Source: Galactobacter sp. (GTDB lineage Bacteria; Actinomycetota; Actinomycetes; Actinomycetales; Micrococcaceae). From it: DNA of 57,100 bases. Positions 42,343 to 50,476 of the stretch are shown piece after piece; position 1 is the stretch's first letter, and each line of letters begins with the position of its first letter. A program made the position numbers and the translations under genes. The notes below the pieces were generated by a model, which was not told the DNA's origin, did not search any database, and was given only the letters and a program-made list of their open reading frames with translations. The stretch covers positions 1 through 57,100 of the forward strand of contig NZ_JALAGT010000088.1 of assembly GCF_022712295.1 (NCBI RefSeq), in the 5' to 3' direction.

Positions 42343-42840
42343 ATGACCGTCCACCACCGCACAGGCAGCCGCACGAGTTCGCGTCCGGTTCTGCGCAACA
42401 CCGCCATGCTCAGCGCCTCCGCCGCGATCGCTCTGATGGCGGCCGGCTGTGCCACCGCAGCCTCTGAGGGCACCAAGAACAACACGGACACCAAGTCCTC
42501 CGCCAGCTCCAGCACCGCCGGCTCCAGCACCGCCACTGGAGCGGAGTACGAGGACGGCACCTACTCGGCCGACGGGGAATACACCTCGCCCGGAGGCCAG
42601 CAGAGCGTGAGCGTGGAACTGACGCTGAAGGACGGCGCCATCTCCGACATCACAGTGACCCCTGGCGCGGTGGACTCGCAGTCGCAGCGCTTCCAGAAGG
42701 ACTTTGCCGAGAACGTCGCGGACCAAGTGGTGGGGAAGTCCCTGGACGAGGCGGACGTCTCCGTGGTGGCCTCCTCCTCCCTGACCTCGGAAGGATTCAA
42801 CGAGGCCCTCGCCAAGATTGCCGAGGAAGCCGTTGCCTGA
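42343..42840 (+). CDS. FMN-binding lipoprotein
   Basis: 165 aa. The N-terminal signal ends in lipobox LMAAGC with Cys36, then a Ser/Thr/Ala linker (40-66). An FMN_bind domain covers about 68-165 (YEDGTYSADGEYTSPGGQQS; ISDITVTPG; SSLTSEGFNEALAKI). In this family FMN is joined to a Thr in an SGATxTS-like loop by ApbE; here the aligned loop is ASSSLTS, with Ser146 at the acceptor position. It would carry electrons outside the membrane. First gene of a coupled cluster with ApbE and an NqrB/RnfD-FNR fusion. Confidence 0.87.
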   Translation: MTVHHRTGSRTSSRPVLRNTAMLSASAAIALMAAGCATAASEGTKNNTDTKSSASSSTAGSSTATGAEYEDGTYSADGEYTSPGGQQSVSVELTLKDGAISDITVTPGAVDSQSQRFQKDFAENVADQVVGKSLDEADVSVVASSSLTSEGFNEALAKIAEEAVA

Positions 42841-43738
42841 CACTGCGGTCTGGGAATTCGACGCGATCGGCACGCGCTGGCGGATCCACACGCCAGAGAC
42901 GCTGCCTGAGGCCGATCGCGCCGCCGTTTCTGCCGTGATCGAGGACTACGACAAGACCTTCTCGCGCTTCCGGCCCGACTCCGTGGTCAGCCGGATGGCC
43001 TGGGACGCAGGACACTGGGAACTACCCGCCTACGCCTCCGACCTGCTCGGACTCTACAAATTGGTCTCCGCGGTCACGGACGGTGCCGTCAACCCGCTGG
43101 TCGGTGCCTCACTGTCCCATCTGGGCTACGGAGCCGACATCACCCTCGAAGCCCAACCGGGTACGCTGCCCGCACCTCAGTTCAAGGACGTGTGCACCGT
43201 CAACGGCCGGGAGCTGACCACCTCGGAACCCATCACGTTGGACGTCGGCGCGCTGGGTAAGGGGCAATTGGCGGATCTGGTGCTGGCCTGCCTCAAGGAC
43301 GCCGGACACTCCGACGTCGCCGTCGACGCCGGCGGCGACGTGGCCTGCGCCGGTGGTGCTCGCCGACTCGGCGTCGAGGATCCCGCCGACCCCACCCGCG
43401 TCCTCGCCGCGGTCACTCTGACGGATGGCGCACTCTGCGGCTCGTCCACGCGCCGCAGGGCCTGGCAGCGCGGCGGCTCGCAGGGTAGTGAGGACCTCCA
43501 CCACGTGCTCGACGCGCGGACGGGGAGTCCCGTCCGCGGCGTCACCGCCGCCTACGCGTCCGCTCCGGACGCGATGACCGCCGATGCCGCGACCACGGCC
43601 CTTTTCTTTGCCTCCCCCAATACCGTCTCCGACGCCCTGGGAGTGGAGACTTTCGTGGTGTACGACGACGGCCGGGTGGCATGGAGCGTGACGCGCGGCT
43701 GGAAACCTGGAAAGCGAGAATGGGAGGTTTGGGCATGA
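42833..43738 (+). CDS. apbE: ApbE-type FAD:protein FMN transferase
   Basis: 301 aa. ApbE features: DKTFSRFRPDSVVSRM, the ITLDVGALGKGQLADLVL region, VDAGGDVACAGG for FAD binding, and HHVLDARTGSPV followed by AYASAPDAMTADAATTALFF with the Mg-binding Asp. It moves FMN from FAD onto a Thr or Ser of a target protein. TTG 42833 has GAGGAAG upstream and overlaps the lipoprotein gene by eight bases. Unlike many relatives there is no signal peptide or lipobox, so it appears cytoplasmic, which is odd for an exported acceptor. Confidence 0.9.
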   Translation: MPDTAVWEFDAIGTRWRIHTPETLPEADRAAVSAVIEDYDKTFSRFRPDSVVSRMAWDAGHWELPAYASDLLGLYKLVSAVTDGAVNPLVGASLSHLGYGADITLEAQPGTLPAPQFKDVCTVNGRELTTSEPITLDVGALGKGQLADLVLACLKDAGHSDVAVDAGGDVACAGGARRLGVEDPADPTRVLAAVTLTDGALCGSSTRRRAWQRGGSQGSEDLHHVLDARTGSPVRGVTAAYASAPDAMTADAATTALFFASPNTVSDALGVETFVVYDDGRVAWSVTRGWKPGKREWEVWA

Positions 43739-45258
43739 CCGGATTGGGTCAGGCCCTGCGCCGGATACCGATGTACGTGGTGGTGGCAGCGGCCTTGGGG
43801 CTGCTGGCGCTCTGGTCACTGCTGGGGGCCACCCTGCGCACCATCCCGCAGTACAACGGCGACCTCTTGGCCTCGCTGCTGGTCAGCGTCGTGGCGACGC
43901 TGACCGCCAACACGGTGGTGTCCGCCGTCCTCAGGGCGCCGCTGCGCTTCTCCTCGGCGTTGACCACGGGCCTCTTGATCTACTTCATCATGTGGCCCAC
44001 GGCCACGGTGGACGACCTGACATCCGTGGCCCTTGCAGCGGTCATCGCGGTGGTGGGCAAGTTCCTGCTGGTGCCCTTCGGCCGACGCCTCGTCAACCCG
44101 GCGGCCTTCGGTGCTCTCGCCGTCGTGGTGCTGGGCCTGGGGACGCCGTCCTGGTGGGTCGCGACCAGCTGGATGCTCTGGGCTGTCCTGATCCTTGGGC
44201 TGGTGGTGTTGTGGCGGGCCGGAAGCTGGGATGCGGCGCTGGCCTGTTTCCTGGTGTATCTGGTGCTGAACATTCAGTGGCTCATGAGCACCAACTCCAC
44301 CTCGTTGTTGTCCACCATGCGCACGGCGTTGGTGTCCTATCCCATGGTGTTCCTGTGCCTCTTCATGGTCACGGAACCGCTCAGTGGGGCGCCCGCCCGC
44401 TGGCAACGTGTGGTGGTTGGAGCCGTGACCGGATTGATCGCCTCACGCCCCATCAACGTGACGGTGGGGGACAGCGGCTTCACGCTTGGCCCTGAGTTCG
44501 CGTTGGTGGCCGGGAACCTGGTGGCTGCCGTTCTGGCCTTCGTGGCCGCGGCCGTGGACGGCCGGGCCACCGGCGCCGGAGGCAAGCTCACCGTGACCAA
44601 CGTGGAGCGGCTGGCCCCCAGCCTCGTGGAGGTCGAGTTCTTCTCCAAGCGTGCCCGCAAGTACCTGCCCGGCCAGGCACTGGAACTCACGGTTCCGGGT
44701 GGTGGGGGAACCCGTGGGAACCGGCGGGTGCTCTCCCTGGTGGGCACGGACCCCCAGAAATTGCGGGTGATCTACCGGCTTCCTGCCAAGGCCAGCCAGT
44801 TCAAGCTGCGGCTGGCGGCGGCCCAACCTGGGTTCAAGGTTCGCAGCGAAGGCATCCGTGGCGACTTCTCGCTCGGCAACGGCAACGAACCCGTGGTGCT
44901 GGTGGCCCGCGGCGTCGGGATCACCCCGTTCTTGTCACAGATCGAGGCCGTGGTCCGCTCCGAGGGCACCCGCGACGTGGTGCTGATCCACGTGGTCTCT
45001 TCACCGGGTGACGAGGTGCTCACCTCACGCCTGGCGGCACGACTCGGCTCGGAAAACCTTGTGTCAACGGGCGTGAAATTGATCCAGGTGGATCCGGAAG
45101 CCTCCTTGGTGATCCCCGAGCTGCTGCGGATCTGCCCTGATGTTCAGCAACGCAGGGCCTTGGTCTCGGGTTCACCCGGTTTCGTGGCCCGCGCCAAGTC
45201 CGCACTCCAGGATGCTGGGGTCGCCAAGGTCAAGACGGACTCGTTCGCGGGCTACTGA
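43735..45258 (+). CDS. NqrB/RnfD-like membrane protein fused to FNR-type reductase domain
   Basis: 507 aa. Residues about 10-285 form roughly ten membrane helices of the NqrB/RnfD type (RLVNPAAFGALAVVV; LCLFMVTEPLSGAP, near the flavin site of that family). Residues about 290-507 are a ferredoxin-NADP-reductase-like module: flavin strand RRVLSLVG, NAD(P) motif ARGVGITPFLSQI, and C-terminal SGSPGFVARAKSAL. It could take electrons from cytosolic NAD(P)H through flavin in the membrane to the FMN lipoprotein outside. ATG 43735 overlaps the ApbE stop (ATGA) with GGGAGG upstream. The electron path is inferred from domains and context. Confidence 0.85.
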   Translation: MTGLGQALRRIPMYVVVAAALGLLALWSLLGATLRTIPQYNGDLLASLLVSVVATLTANTVVSAVLRAPLRFSSALTTGLLIYFIMWPTATVDDLTSVALAAVIAVVGKFLLVPFGRRLVNPAAFGALAVVVLGLGTPSWWVATSWMLWAVLILGLVVLWRAGSWDAALACFLVYLVLNIQWLMSTNSTSLLSTMRTALVSYPMVFLCLFMVTEPLSGAPARWQRVVVGAVTGLIASRPINVTVGDSGFTLGPEFALVAGNLVAAVLAFVAAAVDGRATGAGGKLTVTNVERLAPSLVEVEFFSKRARKYLPGQALELTVPGGGGTRGNRRVLSLVGTDPQKLRVIYRLPAKASQFKLRLAAAQPGFKVRSEGIRGDFSLGNGNEPVVLVARGVGITPFLSQIEAVVRSEGTRDVVLIHVVSSPGDEVLTSRLAARLGSENLVSTGVKLIQVDPEASLVIPELLRICPDVQQRRALVSGSPGFVARAKSALQDAGVAKVKTDSFAGY

Positions 45259-45281
45259 ACCCCGCGACTAGCATCGAAGGC

Positions 45282-47147
45282 GTGACATCGAGCGCAGAGA
45301 GAAGCCCCCACGGCGGGGCACCCCATGGCGGCGGCCATGGCAGGGCTGGTCATGGGAAGGGCGGACGCCCCAAGTTCGGGCCACCGCATCCATTGGTCCG
45401 TGGTTCCGTTTCTCCGCCGGTGACCGTGACCCTGGTGCTGCTTGCGTGGCTGCACGCGGCCCTTCTGGTGGGCGTGTTCGTGGCGCTGGGCCGGGTGCTG
45501 GACTCCGGCGCCTGGGACTTCGGCTTCGTGGAATTCGCAGGCCTGGGCTCTGGGCCTGAAACGGCTGTGCTCACGGACCAGGGCGATCAGGGTGACGGGA
45601 GCCGCAGCGCGGGGATCGTGGCCATGATCGTCTGCGGTGTCGGTGCAGCCGCCTGTTCTTACGTCGAAGCGAGACTGGTGGCTCGGGCCCAGGACACCGC
45701 CGAGCGGCGCCTGCGCGGGGCCGTTCTCCTCTCACATTTGTCCCAGAAGACGGCTCGGACCTCCCGCGATGCTCGGGTCATCCCGTTGGCCACCTCCTCC
45801 GTGGAACGCGCAGCCCACTATCGGGCGGGATTCCTGGCGCCCACCATCGGGTCCTTCACCACTCCACTCGTGGTGGTGCTGCTCCTCGGGGTGCTCGTGG
45901 ACTGGGTCGTGGCCGGCTGGCTGGCCCTCATGATCGTGTTGGTGCCCCTGGTGATCGGCGTGGGGCAGCGCCTGTTGAGTGGCGCCGGCGGCGAGAATCG
46001 TCGTCAACGTGCGGCGCTGTCCGGTCTTTTCCTGCGCAGCGTGCAGGGGCTGTCCACGCTCGTGGCCTTCCGCGCAGCGGGTCGGGCCGAGGGGGAGCTC
46101 AAGCAACTCGGGGAGAAACAACGCCAAGGACTCATGACGCTGCTGGCCAAGAACCAACGACTGGTGCTGGTGCTCGACCTCAGCGTCACCCTGGGATTGT
46201 TGGTCGTCACGACCGCAGTGTCCGCGGCAGGCGTTCAAGCTGGACGGATGGGCGTCGGAGCCGCACTCGCCGCCATCCTCATCGCGGTCCTGGCCGGGCA
46301 ACCCGCCGATTCCGTCGGCAAATTCTTCTACATCGGGATAGGCGGCAGAGCCGCAGAGGCCGCGCTGACCCGCTACCTGAACTCGGCCGGCGCCGGGGCC
46401 ACAGCCAACGTCGGAGGTGGCACCGGCGGCACCGCTGCCACCGTCGCCGGCGCAACCGCCGCGGCGGCGACGGAAGCCCACCACACGGCGTCGGGCACAA
46501 CCCCCGCGATCCTGCTCAGCGGCGTCACCGCGGGCTGGGACCCCGCGCGCGCCGTGATCCGGGACCTGGACCTGACCGTGCAGAGGGGAGAGCACGTGGC
46601 GCTCGTGGGGCCGAGTGGCGTCGGCAAGTCCACGGTCGCGGCGCTGATCCGGGCAGACCTGCAGCCCAGCAAGGGCGAGGTGAGGGTGCTCGGCGAGTCC
46701 ACCGCGGGAACGTCTGCGCAGGCGATTCGTGAGCGGCTGGCCGTGGTGGACCAACGCACCTACCTCTTCCAGGACAGCATCGCCGCGAATTTGCGGCTGG
46801 CGGACGCGAACGCGGACGAGGACAGGCTGTGGTGGGCGCTGGAGGCCGCCGGCTTGGCCAGGGAGGTCAGAGACATGCCGTCGGGCCTCGCAACGCAGGT
46901 GGGGGAGCACGGACTGACGCTCTCAGGTGGGCAGGCGCAACGTTTGGGACTGGCTCGGGCCTTCCTCAAGGATGCGCCCGTTCTGGTGTTGGACGAACCC
47001 ACGTCCCAGGTGGATCTCGCCGGAGAGGCCGCCTACCTGGCCGCGCTGGAACGGTTGTGCCGTGACAAGGCGGTGCTGATGATCGCACACCGGCCCGGCG
47101 CCATCATGGCGGCCGACCGGGTCGTGACGCTGGGAGCGAGCTCATGA
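45282..47147 (+). CDS. cydD: CydD-like ABC exporter subunit
   Basis: 621 aa. Six-helix exporter domain (about 45-370), then an Ala/Gly/Thr-rich linker (about 375-410). The ATPase domain has Walker A GPSGVGKST, Q-loop VVDQRTYLFQDSIAAN, signature LSGGQAQRLGLARA, Walker B VLVLDEPTSQVD and switch His in IAHRPGA. It heterodimerises with the CydC-like subunit whose ATG overlaps its stop. E. coli CydDC handles thiols/haem for cytochrome bd assembly, but no cydAB is here. A Gly/His-rich cytosolic N-terminus (about residues 8-27) is unusual. GTG 45282. Confidence 0.85.
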   Translation: MTSSAERSPHGGAPHGGGHGRAGHGKGGRPKFGPPHPLVRGSVSPPVTVTLVLLAWLHAALLVGVFVALGRVLDSGAWDFGFVEFAGLGSGPETAVLTDQGDQGDGSRSAGIVAMIVCGVGAAACSYVEARLVARAQDTAERRLRGAVLLSHLSQKTARTSRDARVIPLATSSVERAAHYRAGFLAPTIGSFTTPLVVVLLLGVLVDWVVAGWLALMIVLVPLVIGVGQRLLSGAGGENRRQRAALSGLFLRSVQGLSTLVAFRAAGRAEGELKQLGEKQRQGLMTLLAKNQRLVLVLDLSVTLGLLVVTTAVSAAGVQAGRMGVGAALAAILIAVLAGQPADSVGKFFYIGIGGRAAEAALTRYLNSAGAGATANVGGGTGGTAATVAGATAAAATEAHHTASGTTPAILLSGVTAGWDPARAVIRDLDLTVQRGEHVALVGPSGVGKSTVAALIRADLQPSKGEVRVLGESTAGTSAQAIRERLAVVDQRTYLFQDSIAANLRLADANADEDRLWWALEAAGLAREVRDMPSGLATQVGEHGLTLSGGQAQRLGLARAFLKDAPVLVLDEPTSQVDLAGEAAYLAALERLCRDKAVLMIAHRPGAIMAADRVVTLGASS

Positions 47148-48832
47148 ACCGTCTGCCCCTGATCGGGTGGATGCTGCGCATCACGCGACCGCTGCTACCG
47201 CGGCTGACTCTTTCCGTCGCGGCGCGGGTGGTGGGGCACCTGCTCTCCGCAGCAGTACTGGTGCTGGCCGCGCACGCCGTGGTGTCCGCCCTGACCGGCG
47301 CGTTCTCGGTGAGCTCGATCTGGTGGATCGTGGGGTTGAGCCTGGCCAAGGCCGGGCTGCGCTTCCTTGAGCACCACGCCGGGCACTGGGTCGCCTTCGC
47401 CGCGCTGCAACGCCTGCGCGAACTGTTCTTCTCCCGCCTGATCCCGCAGGCGCCGGCCGCGACCACGGGCCGGGCGTCCTCGGAGATCACCGAGATCGCC
47501 ACCGCCGACATCGACCGGATCGAGGTCTTCTACGCCCACACCATCCCGCCTGCCATCTCCGCCGTGGTGGTGCCCGCGGTGGCGCTGACGTGGTTCGGGC
47601 TGGCCGTGGATGGCGGGCTTGCGCTGGTCATGGGTGCGGTGCTGCTGGTCGCCGTGGTACTGCCGTTCGGGTTCGCGCGATTCTCCTGGGCGGCGGCGCA
47701 GGATCAGGCGGCGGCCAGGAGCTCGGTGGCGGTCCAGGTGGCCGACGACGCGCAGGGCCTACGCGAGATCCTCGCCTTCCAGGCTTCGACCCCTCGGTTG
47801 GCCTCCCTGGGTGCGGCCTCACGGTCGGTCTCCGCGGCCGGCGCGCGGCTGGGAGGGGTCGGCGCCTGGCGCACCGCGGTGGCTCGGCTGGTGTGGTGCG
47901 CGGGGCTCGTTGCGCTGGTGGCGACCGGTTCGTCGTTGGAGGCCACCGCGATGGCTGTGGCGCTGTTCGTCTCCCTGTGGGCCTCCGATGCCGGGGCCGA
48001 GGCGTTCTCGCTGTCGTTGGATGCGGCTCTTGCCTCGTGTGCCAGGGTGCGGTCCGTGATCGAGGCGTCTCCGTTGGTGTCGGATTCCGGCGACGGTGAT
48101 GTGGCAGGCACCAGCGGGGTGTCAATGTCCTTGAGTGAGGTGAGTTTTGCGTACCCGGGTGCTGGATCTGCTCTTACCTTGGACAACGTCTCCTTGTCCT
48201 CACCTGCTAGCTCGTGGACCTATGTGTGCGGCGTTTCCGGGTCCGGGAAGTCCACGCTGGCGGGTCTCCTCACGCGAGGGTGGGACGTGGGTTCCGGTGA
48301 GGTGCGCGTGGGTGAAGCGCCGGTCGGCTCGCTGTCGCTGGGCGCCTTGCGTGCGGCGGTGGTGACGGTGGACCAGCGGCCCATTCTCTTCCCAGGCACC
48401 GTGGCGGAGAACCTGCGGCTCGGGGCGCCTGAGGCCACGGATGCCCAGCTGTTGGCGGCGCTGGACGTGGTGGACCTATCCGGATCCCTGCCGGATGGAC
48501 TCTCGACGCGGGTGGGCGAGCGCGGTGCAGGGATCTCCGGCGGCCAGCTGCAGCGCGTGGCCCTGGCCCGGGCCCTGGTGGTGAGGCCGCGATTGCTGAT
48601 TCTGGACGAGGCGTTGAGCCAGCTGGACGCCGAGACGGCCGCGGTGGTGCGGGTCCGGCTCGGTGCGTTGGATTGGGCCCCGACGGTCCTGGAAATCACG
48701 CACCGCACGGACATGATCCCCGATGACGGGGTTGTGGTGGTGATGGATCGTGGCCGCGTCGTCGAGGCCGGTGCGGCCGGCGTGCTGCGGCAGGCGGGCG
48801 GCCCGTTCTCCCGCTTGGCTCTGCGCGCTTGA
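47144..48832 (+). CDS. cydC: CydC-like ABC exporter subunit
   Basis: 562 aa. Membrane domain about 1-300 (with SEITEIATADIDRIEVFYAH, a CydC hallmark, and QDQAAARSSVAVQVADDAQG). The ATPase domain has Walker A GVSGSGKST, VVTVDQRPILFPGTVAEN, signature ISGGQLQRVALARA, Walker B LLILDEALSQLD and switch His in ITHRTDM. It overlaps cydD by ATGA and must work with it. The coupled position after the flavin electron-transfer genes raises the possibility that this pair exports a redox cofactor or reductant for them. Otherwise it serves cytochrome maturation. Confidence 0.85.
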   Translation: MNRLPLIGWMLRITRPLLPRLTLSVAARVVGHLLSAAVLVLAAHAVVSALTGAFSVSSIWWIVGLSLAKAGLRFLEHHAGHWVAFAALQRLRELFFSRLIPQAPAATTGRASSEITEIATADIDRIEVFYAHTIPPAISAVVVPAVALTWFGLAVDGGLALVMGAVLLVAVVLPFGFARFSWAAAQDQAAARSSVAVQVADDAQGLREILAFQASTPRLASLGAASRSVSAAGARLGGVGAWRTAVARLVWCAGLVALVATGSSLEATAMAVALFVSLWASDAGAEAFSLSLDAALASCARVRSVIEASPLVSDSGDGDVAGTSGVSMSLSEVSFAYPGAGSALTLDNVSLSSPASSWTYVCGVSGSGKSTLAGLLTRGWDVGSGEVRVGEAPVGSLSLGALRAAVVTVDQRPILFPGTVAENLRLGAPEATDAQLLAALDVVDLSGSLPDGLSTRVGERGAGISGGQLQRVALARALVVRPRLLILDEALSQLDAETAAVVRVRLGALDWAPTVLEITHRTDMIPDDGVVVVMDRGRVVEAGAAGVLRQAGGPFSRLALRA

Positions 48833-48898
48833 TGCAGCCTCATGCCCAGGTCGCAGTGCACCTCCTGATGGCGCCCACCTGCGCCTCACACACCGACA

Positions 48899-48970
48899 CA
48901 ACTTCAGCGCGATTCTCAACTTCAGCGAGAAAGCGGGATTCGCGCTGAAGCCAGAAATCGGGCTGAAGTG
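48899..48970. repeat. 72-bp structured repeat, copy 1
   Basis: Four related 8-9 bp units: CAACTTCAG at 48899 and 48917 (direct), then GCGCTGAAG at 48942 and GCTGAAGTG at 48962 (inverted). The unit offsets (0, 18, 43, 63) are identical to those in copy 2 at 50282. It lies 14 bases past the 3' end of the orphan gene. It can fold as nested hairpins. Not an IS end; more like a REP/BIME-type element or a multi-site binding region. Confidence 0.65.
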
Positions 48971-48983
48971 GCGTTGGGCCGCA

Positions 48984-50261
48984 TCACGCGGAAACGGAGG
49001 CCGGATCGAGCTCGTAGCGGTAGACGGGCCAATCGTCCTCGTCACGCCACAGCCAGCGCACCGTCTTCGCGCTGGTCCGGTCGCTGAGCCACACCGTGGC
49101 ATCCGGATGCCAGCCCGCGATCATGGACGCCCCGTTCTCGCGCCCGTTGCTGGGCGGAACCGGGATCGCGGTGCCGGAACAGGCCAGGTAGGCGGCGATG
49201 GTGAGGTGGATGCCGTCGTAATGCCTGGAGGCCGCGGCGATGTCAGGCGTCACCCAGCCGGGGTCGGTTCCGTCACCTGGGCTACGCGGATGACGGCCAG
49301 TCGACTCCGACCACTCCCGGGCGTTCCGGGTGATGTCCCGAGGGAACTCGGCGCACAGGTCGGCCCAGTCCTGGCCGGAACAGATCTCCAACACCCTGTC
49401 CGAGTCCGAGACCACCACCCGTGTAGCGCGACGATCCTCGGGCCCATAATCGTCCTCCTCGCAGTAGAGCTGCAGCGGTCCCGGCCGGTCGGGATCCGGG
49501 GAAAGGCCCGTGGTGACCGTACCGTCGCCCATTGGGGTGCACCAACCGACCTCTGGGTCGTCATCATCGAACTCGGACGTAGCGTCGTCACCGGTGGTCG
49601 GAAGCGGCATGAACTTCCAGTTCTTGAGAAACTCTTCCTGGAGAGCGGCTGGATCTCCGTAGTCGCCCGCCACCTCGATGTTCTCGGTCTCGGCTTCGTG
49701 GTCCTCGTACGTGACCTCGACCGGGGCACCATCCCTGACCGCCCAGCTCTGGTCCCGGTCGATGGGCCGTTCCATCCAGTCACATGCGGGCAGCACGTGC
49801 TGGGCCACCCGCAGTAGGGCGTCCTTCACTCGGGGGTCGGCCAGGGCAACATCCAGCCCATCGGGATGCTGCCAGTACCTGGCGGTGGACACGGAGTCCT
49901 CCAACGCCTGCATCAAAGCGGACACGGTGGGCGGCGGTAGCGGGGTTCGTGCAAGTCCGGCCGCGATCGATTCCAGCAACGGGCCGGGCTCTGCCTTGGC
50001 TGCTTTGATCTTCTCGGCGCGTTCCTTCCGAGCTAGTTCCAGTTCGCGCATGAGCTCGTCATGGTCGTACCCCGCGCTGCCAACGGCCACGGCCATCTGC
50101 AACGGGCCATACGACCCATCCACGTCGAGGGCCTCGTCCGCCACGTTCAGCGCGGCATCCAGCTCGGGGTCGGTGCGGTCCTGCTCATCCGGCCACGAGG
50201 TGACGAAGCACAGCAACAACCTGCGCCCGCGCGGGCCCATCAACAGCGTCTCAGCATCCAT
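48984..50261 (-). CDS. Hypothetical protein, orphan between two repeats
   Basis: 425 aa, acidic and soluble, with no membrane segment or signal. The N-terminal half is helical (HDELMRELELARKERAEKIK; VSALMQALEDSVSTARYW; VKDALLRVAQHVLPACDW). The middle is Asp/Glu-rich. The C-terminal third has IHLTIAAYLACSG, ASMIAGWHPDATVWLSD and VRWLWRDEDDWPVYRYEL, reminiscent of unknown actinobacterial domains. No catalytic motif is recognised. Coding bias is normal, and ATG 50261 fits the family-like start MDAETLLMGPRGRRLL. It stands alone, with related 72-73 bp repeats on both sides. Confidence 0.75.
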   Translation of the reverse strand: MDAETLLMGPRGRRLLLCFVTSWPDEQDRTDPELDAALNVADEALDVDGSYGPLQMAVAVGSAGYDHDELMRELELARKERAEKIKAAKAEPGPLLESIAAGLARTPLPPPTVSALMQALEDSVSTARYWQHPDGLDVALADPRVKDALLRVAQHVLPACDWMERPIDRDQSWAVRDGAPVEVTYEDHEAETENIEVAGDYGDPAALQEEFLKNWKFMPLPTTGDDATSEFDDDDPEVGWCTPMGDGTVTTGLSPDPDRPGPLQLYCEEDDYGPEDRRATRVVVSDSDRVLEICSGQDWADLCAEFPRDITRNAREWSESTGRHPRSPGDGTDPGWVTPDIAAASRHYDGIHLTIAAYLACSGTAIPVPPSNGRENGASMIAGWHPDATVWLSDRTSAKTVRWLWRDEDDWPVYRYELDPASVSA

Positions 50262-50281
50262 GTGCTCACCGTACCCTTGCG

Positions 50282-50354
50282 CAACTTCAGTCCAGTTCCT
50301 AACTTCGGCCCAATCACCGCATCCGCGCTGAAACTGGATATCCCGCTGAAGTTG
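50282..50354. repeat. 72-73 bp structured repeat, copy 2
   Basis: CAACTTCAG at 50282, TAACTTCGG at 50300, GCGCTGAAA at 50325 and GCTGAAGTTG at 50345: the same four units at the same offsets as copy 1, while the bases between differ. It sits just upstream of the orphan gene start (50261, minus strand), in the promoter region shared with the copper operon. Conserved spacing with diverged filler points to selection on the units. Confidence 0.65.
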
Positions 50355-50415
50355 AGATCCCAGGATGGGCGTTGAGCGCCGGAGACCAGGGCTTGGACGC
50401 AGTTGGCGGTCCCAC

Positions 50416-50432
50416 TTCTACCCTCGGTAGAA
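50416..50432. promoter_or_regulatory. Palindrome TTCTACC-CTC-GGTAGAA before copper genes
   Basis: A perfect 7+3+7 inverted repeat 45 bp before the membrane-protein ATG, flanked by CCCA and TGGG that nearly extend it. Its TACC...GGTA core resembles CsoR- or CopY-type copper operators. A copper-responsive repressor encoded elsewhere is the inferred binder. Confidence 0.55.
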
Positions 50433-50476
50433 TGGGACCCGACCGTGCCCACTCGCGCACCACCAGGAGGCCCCCG

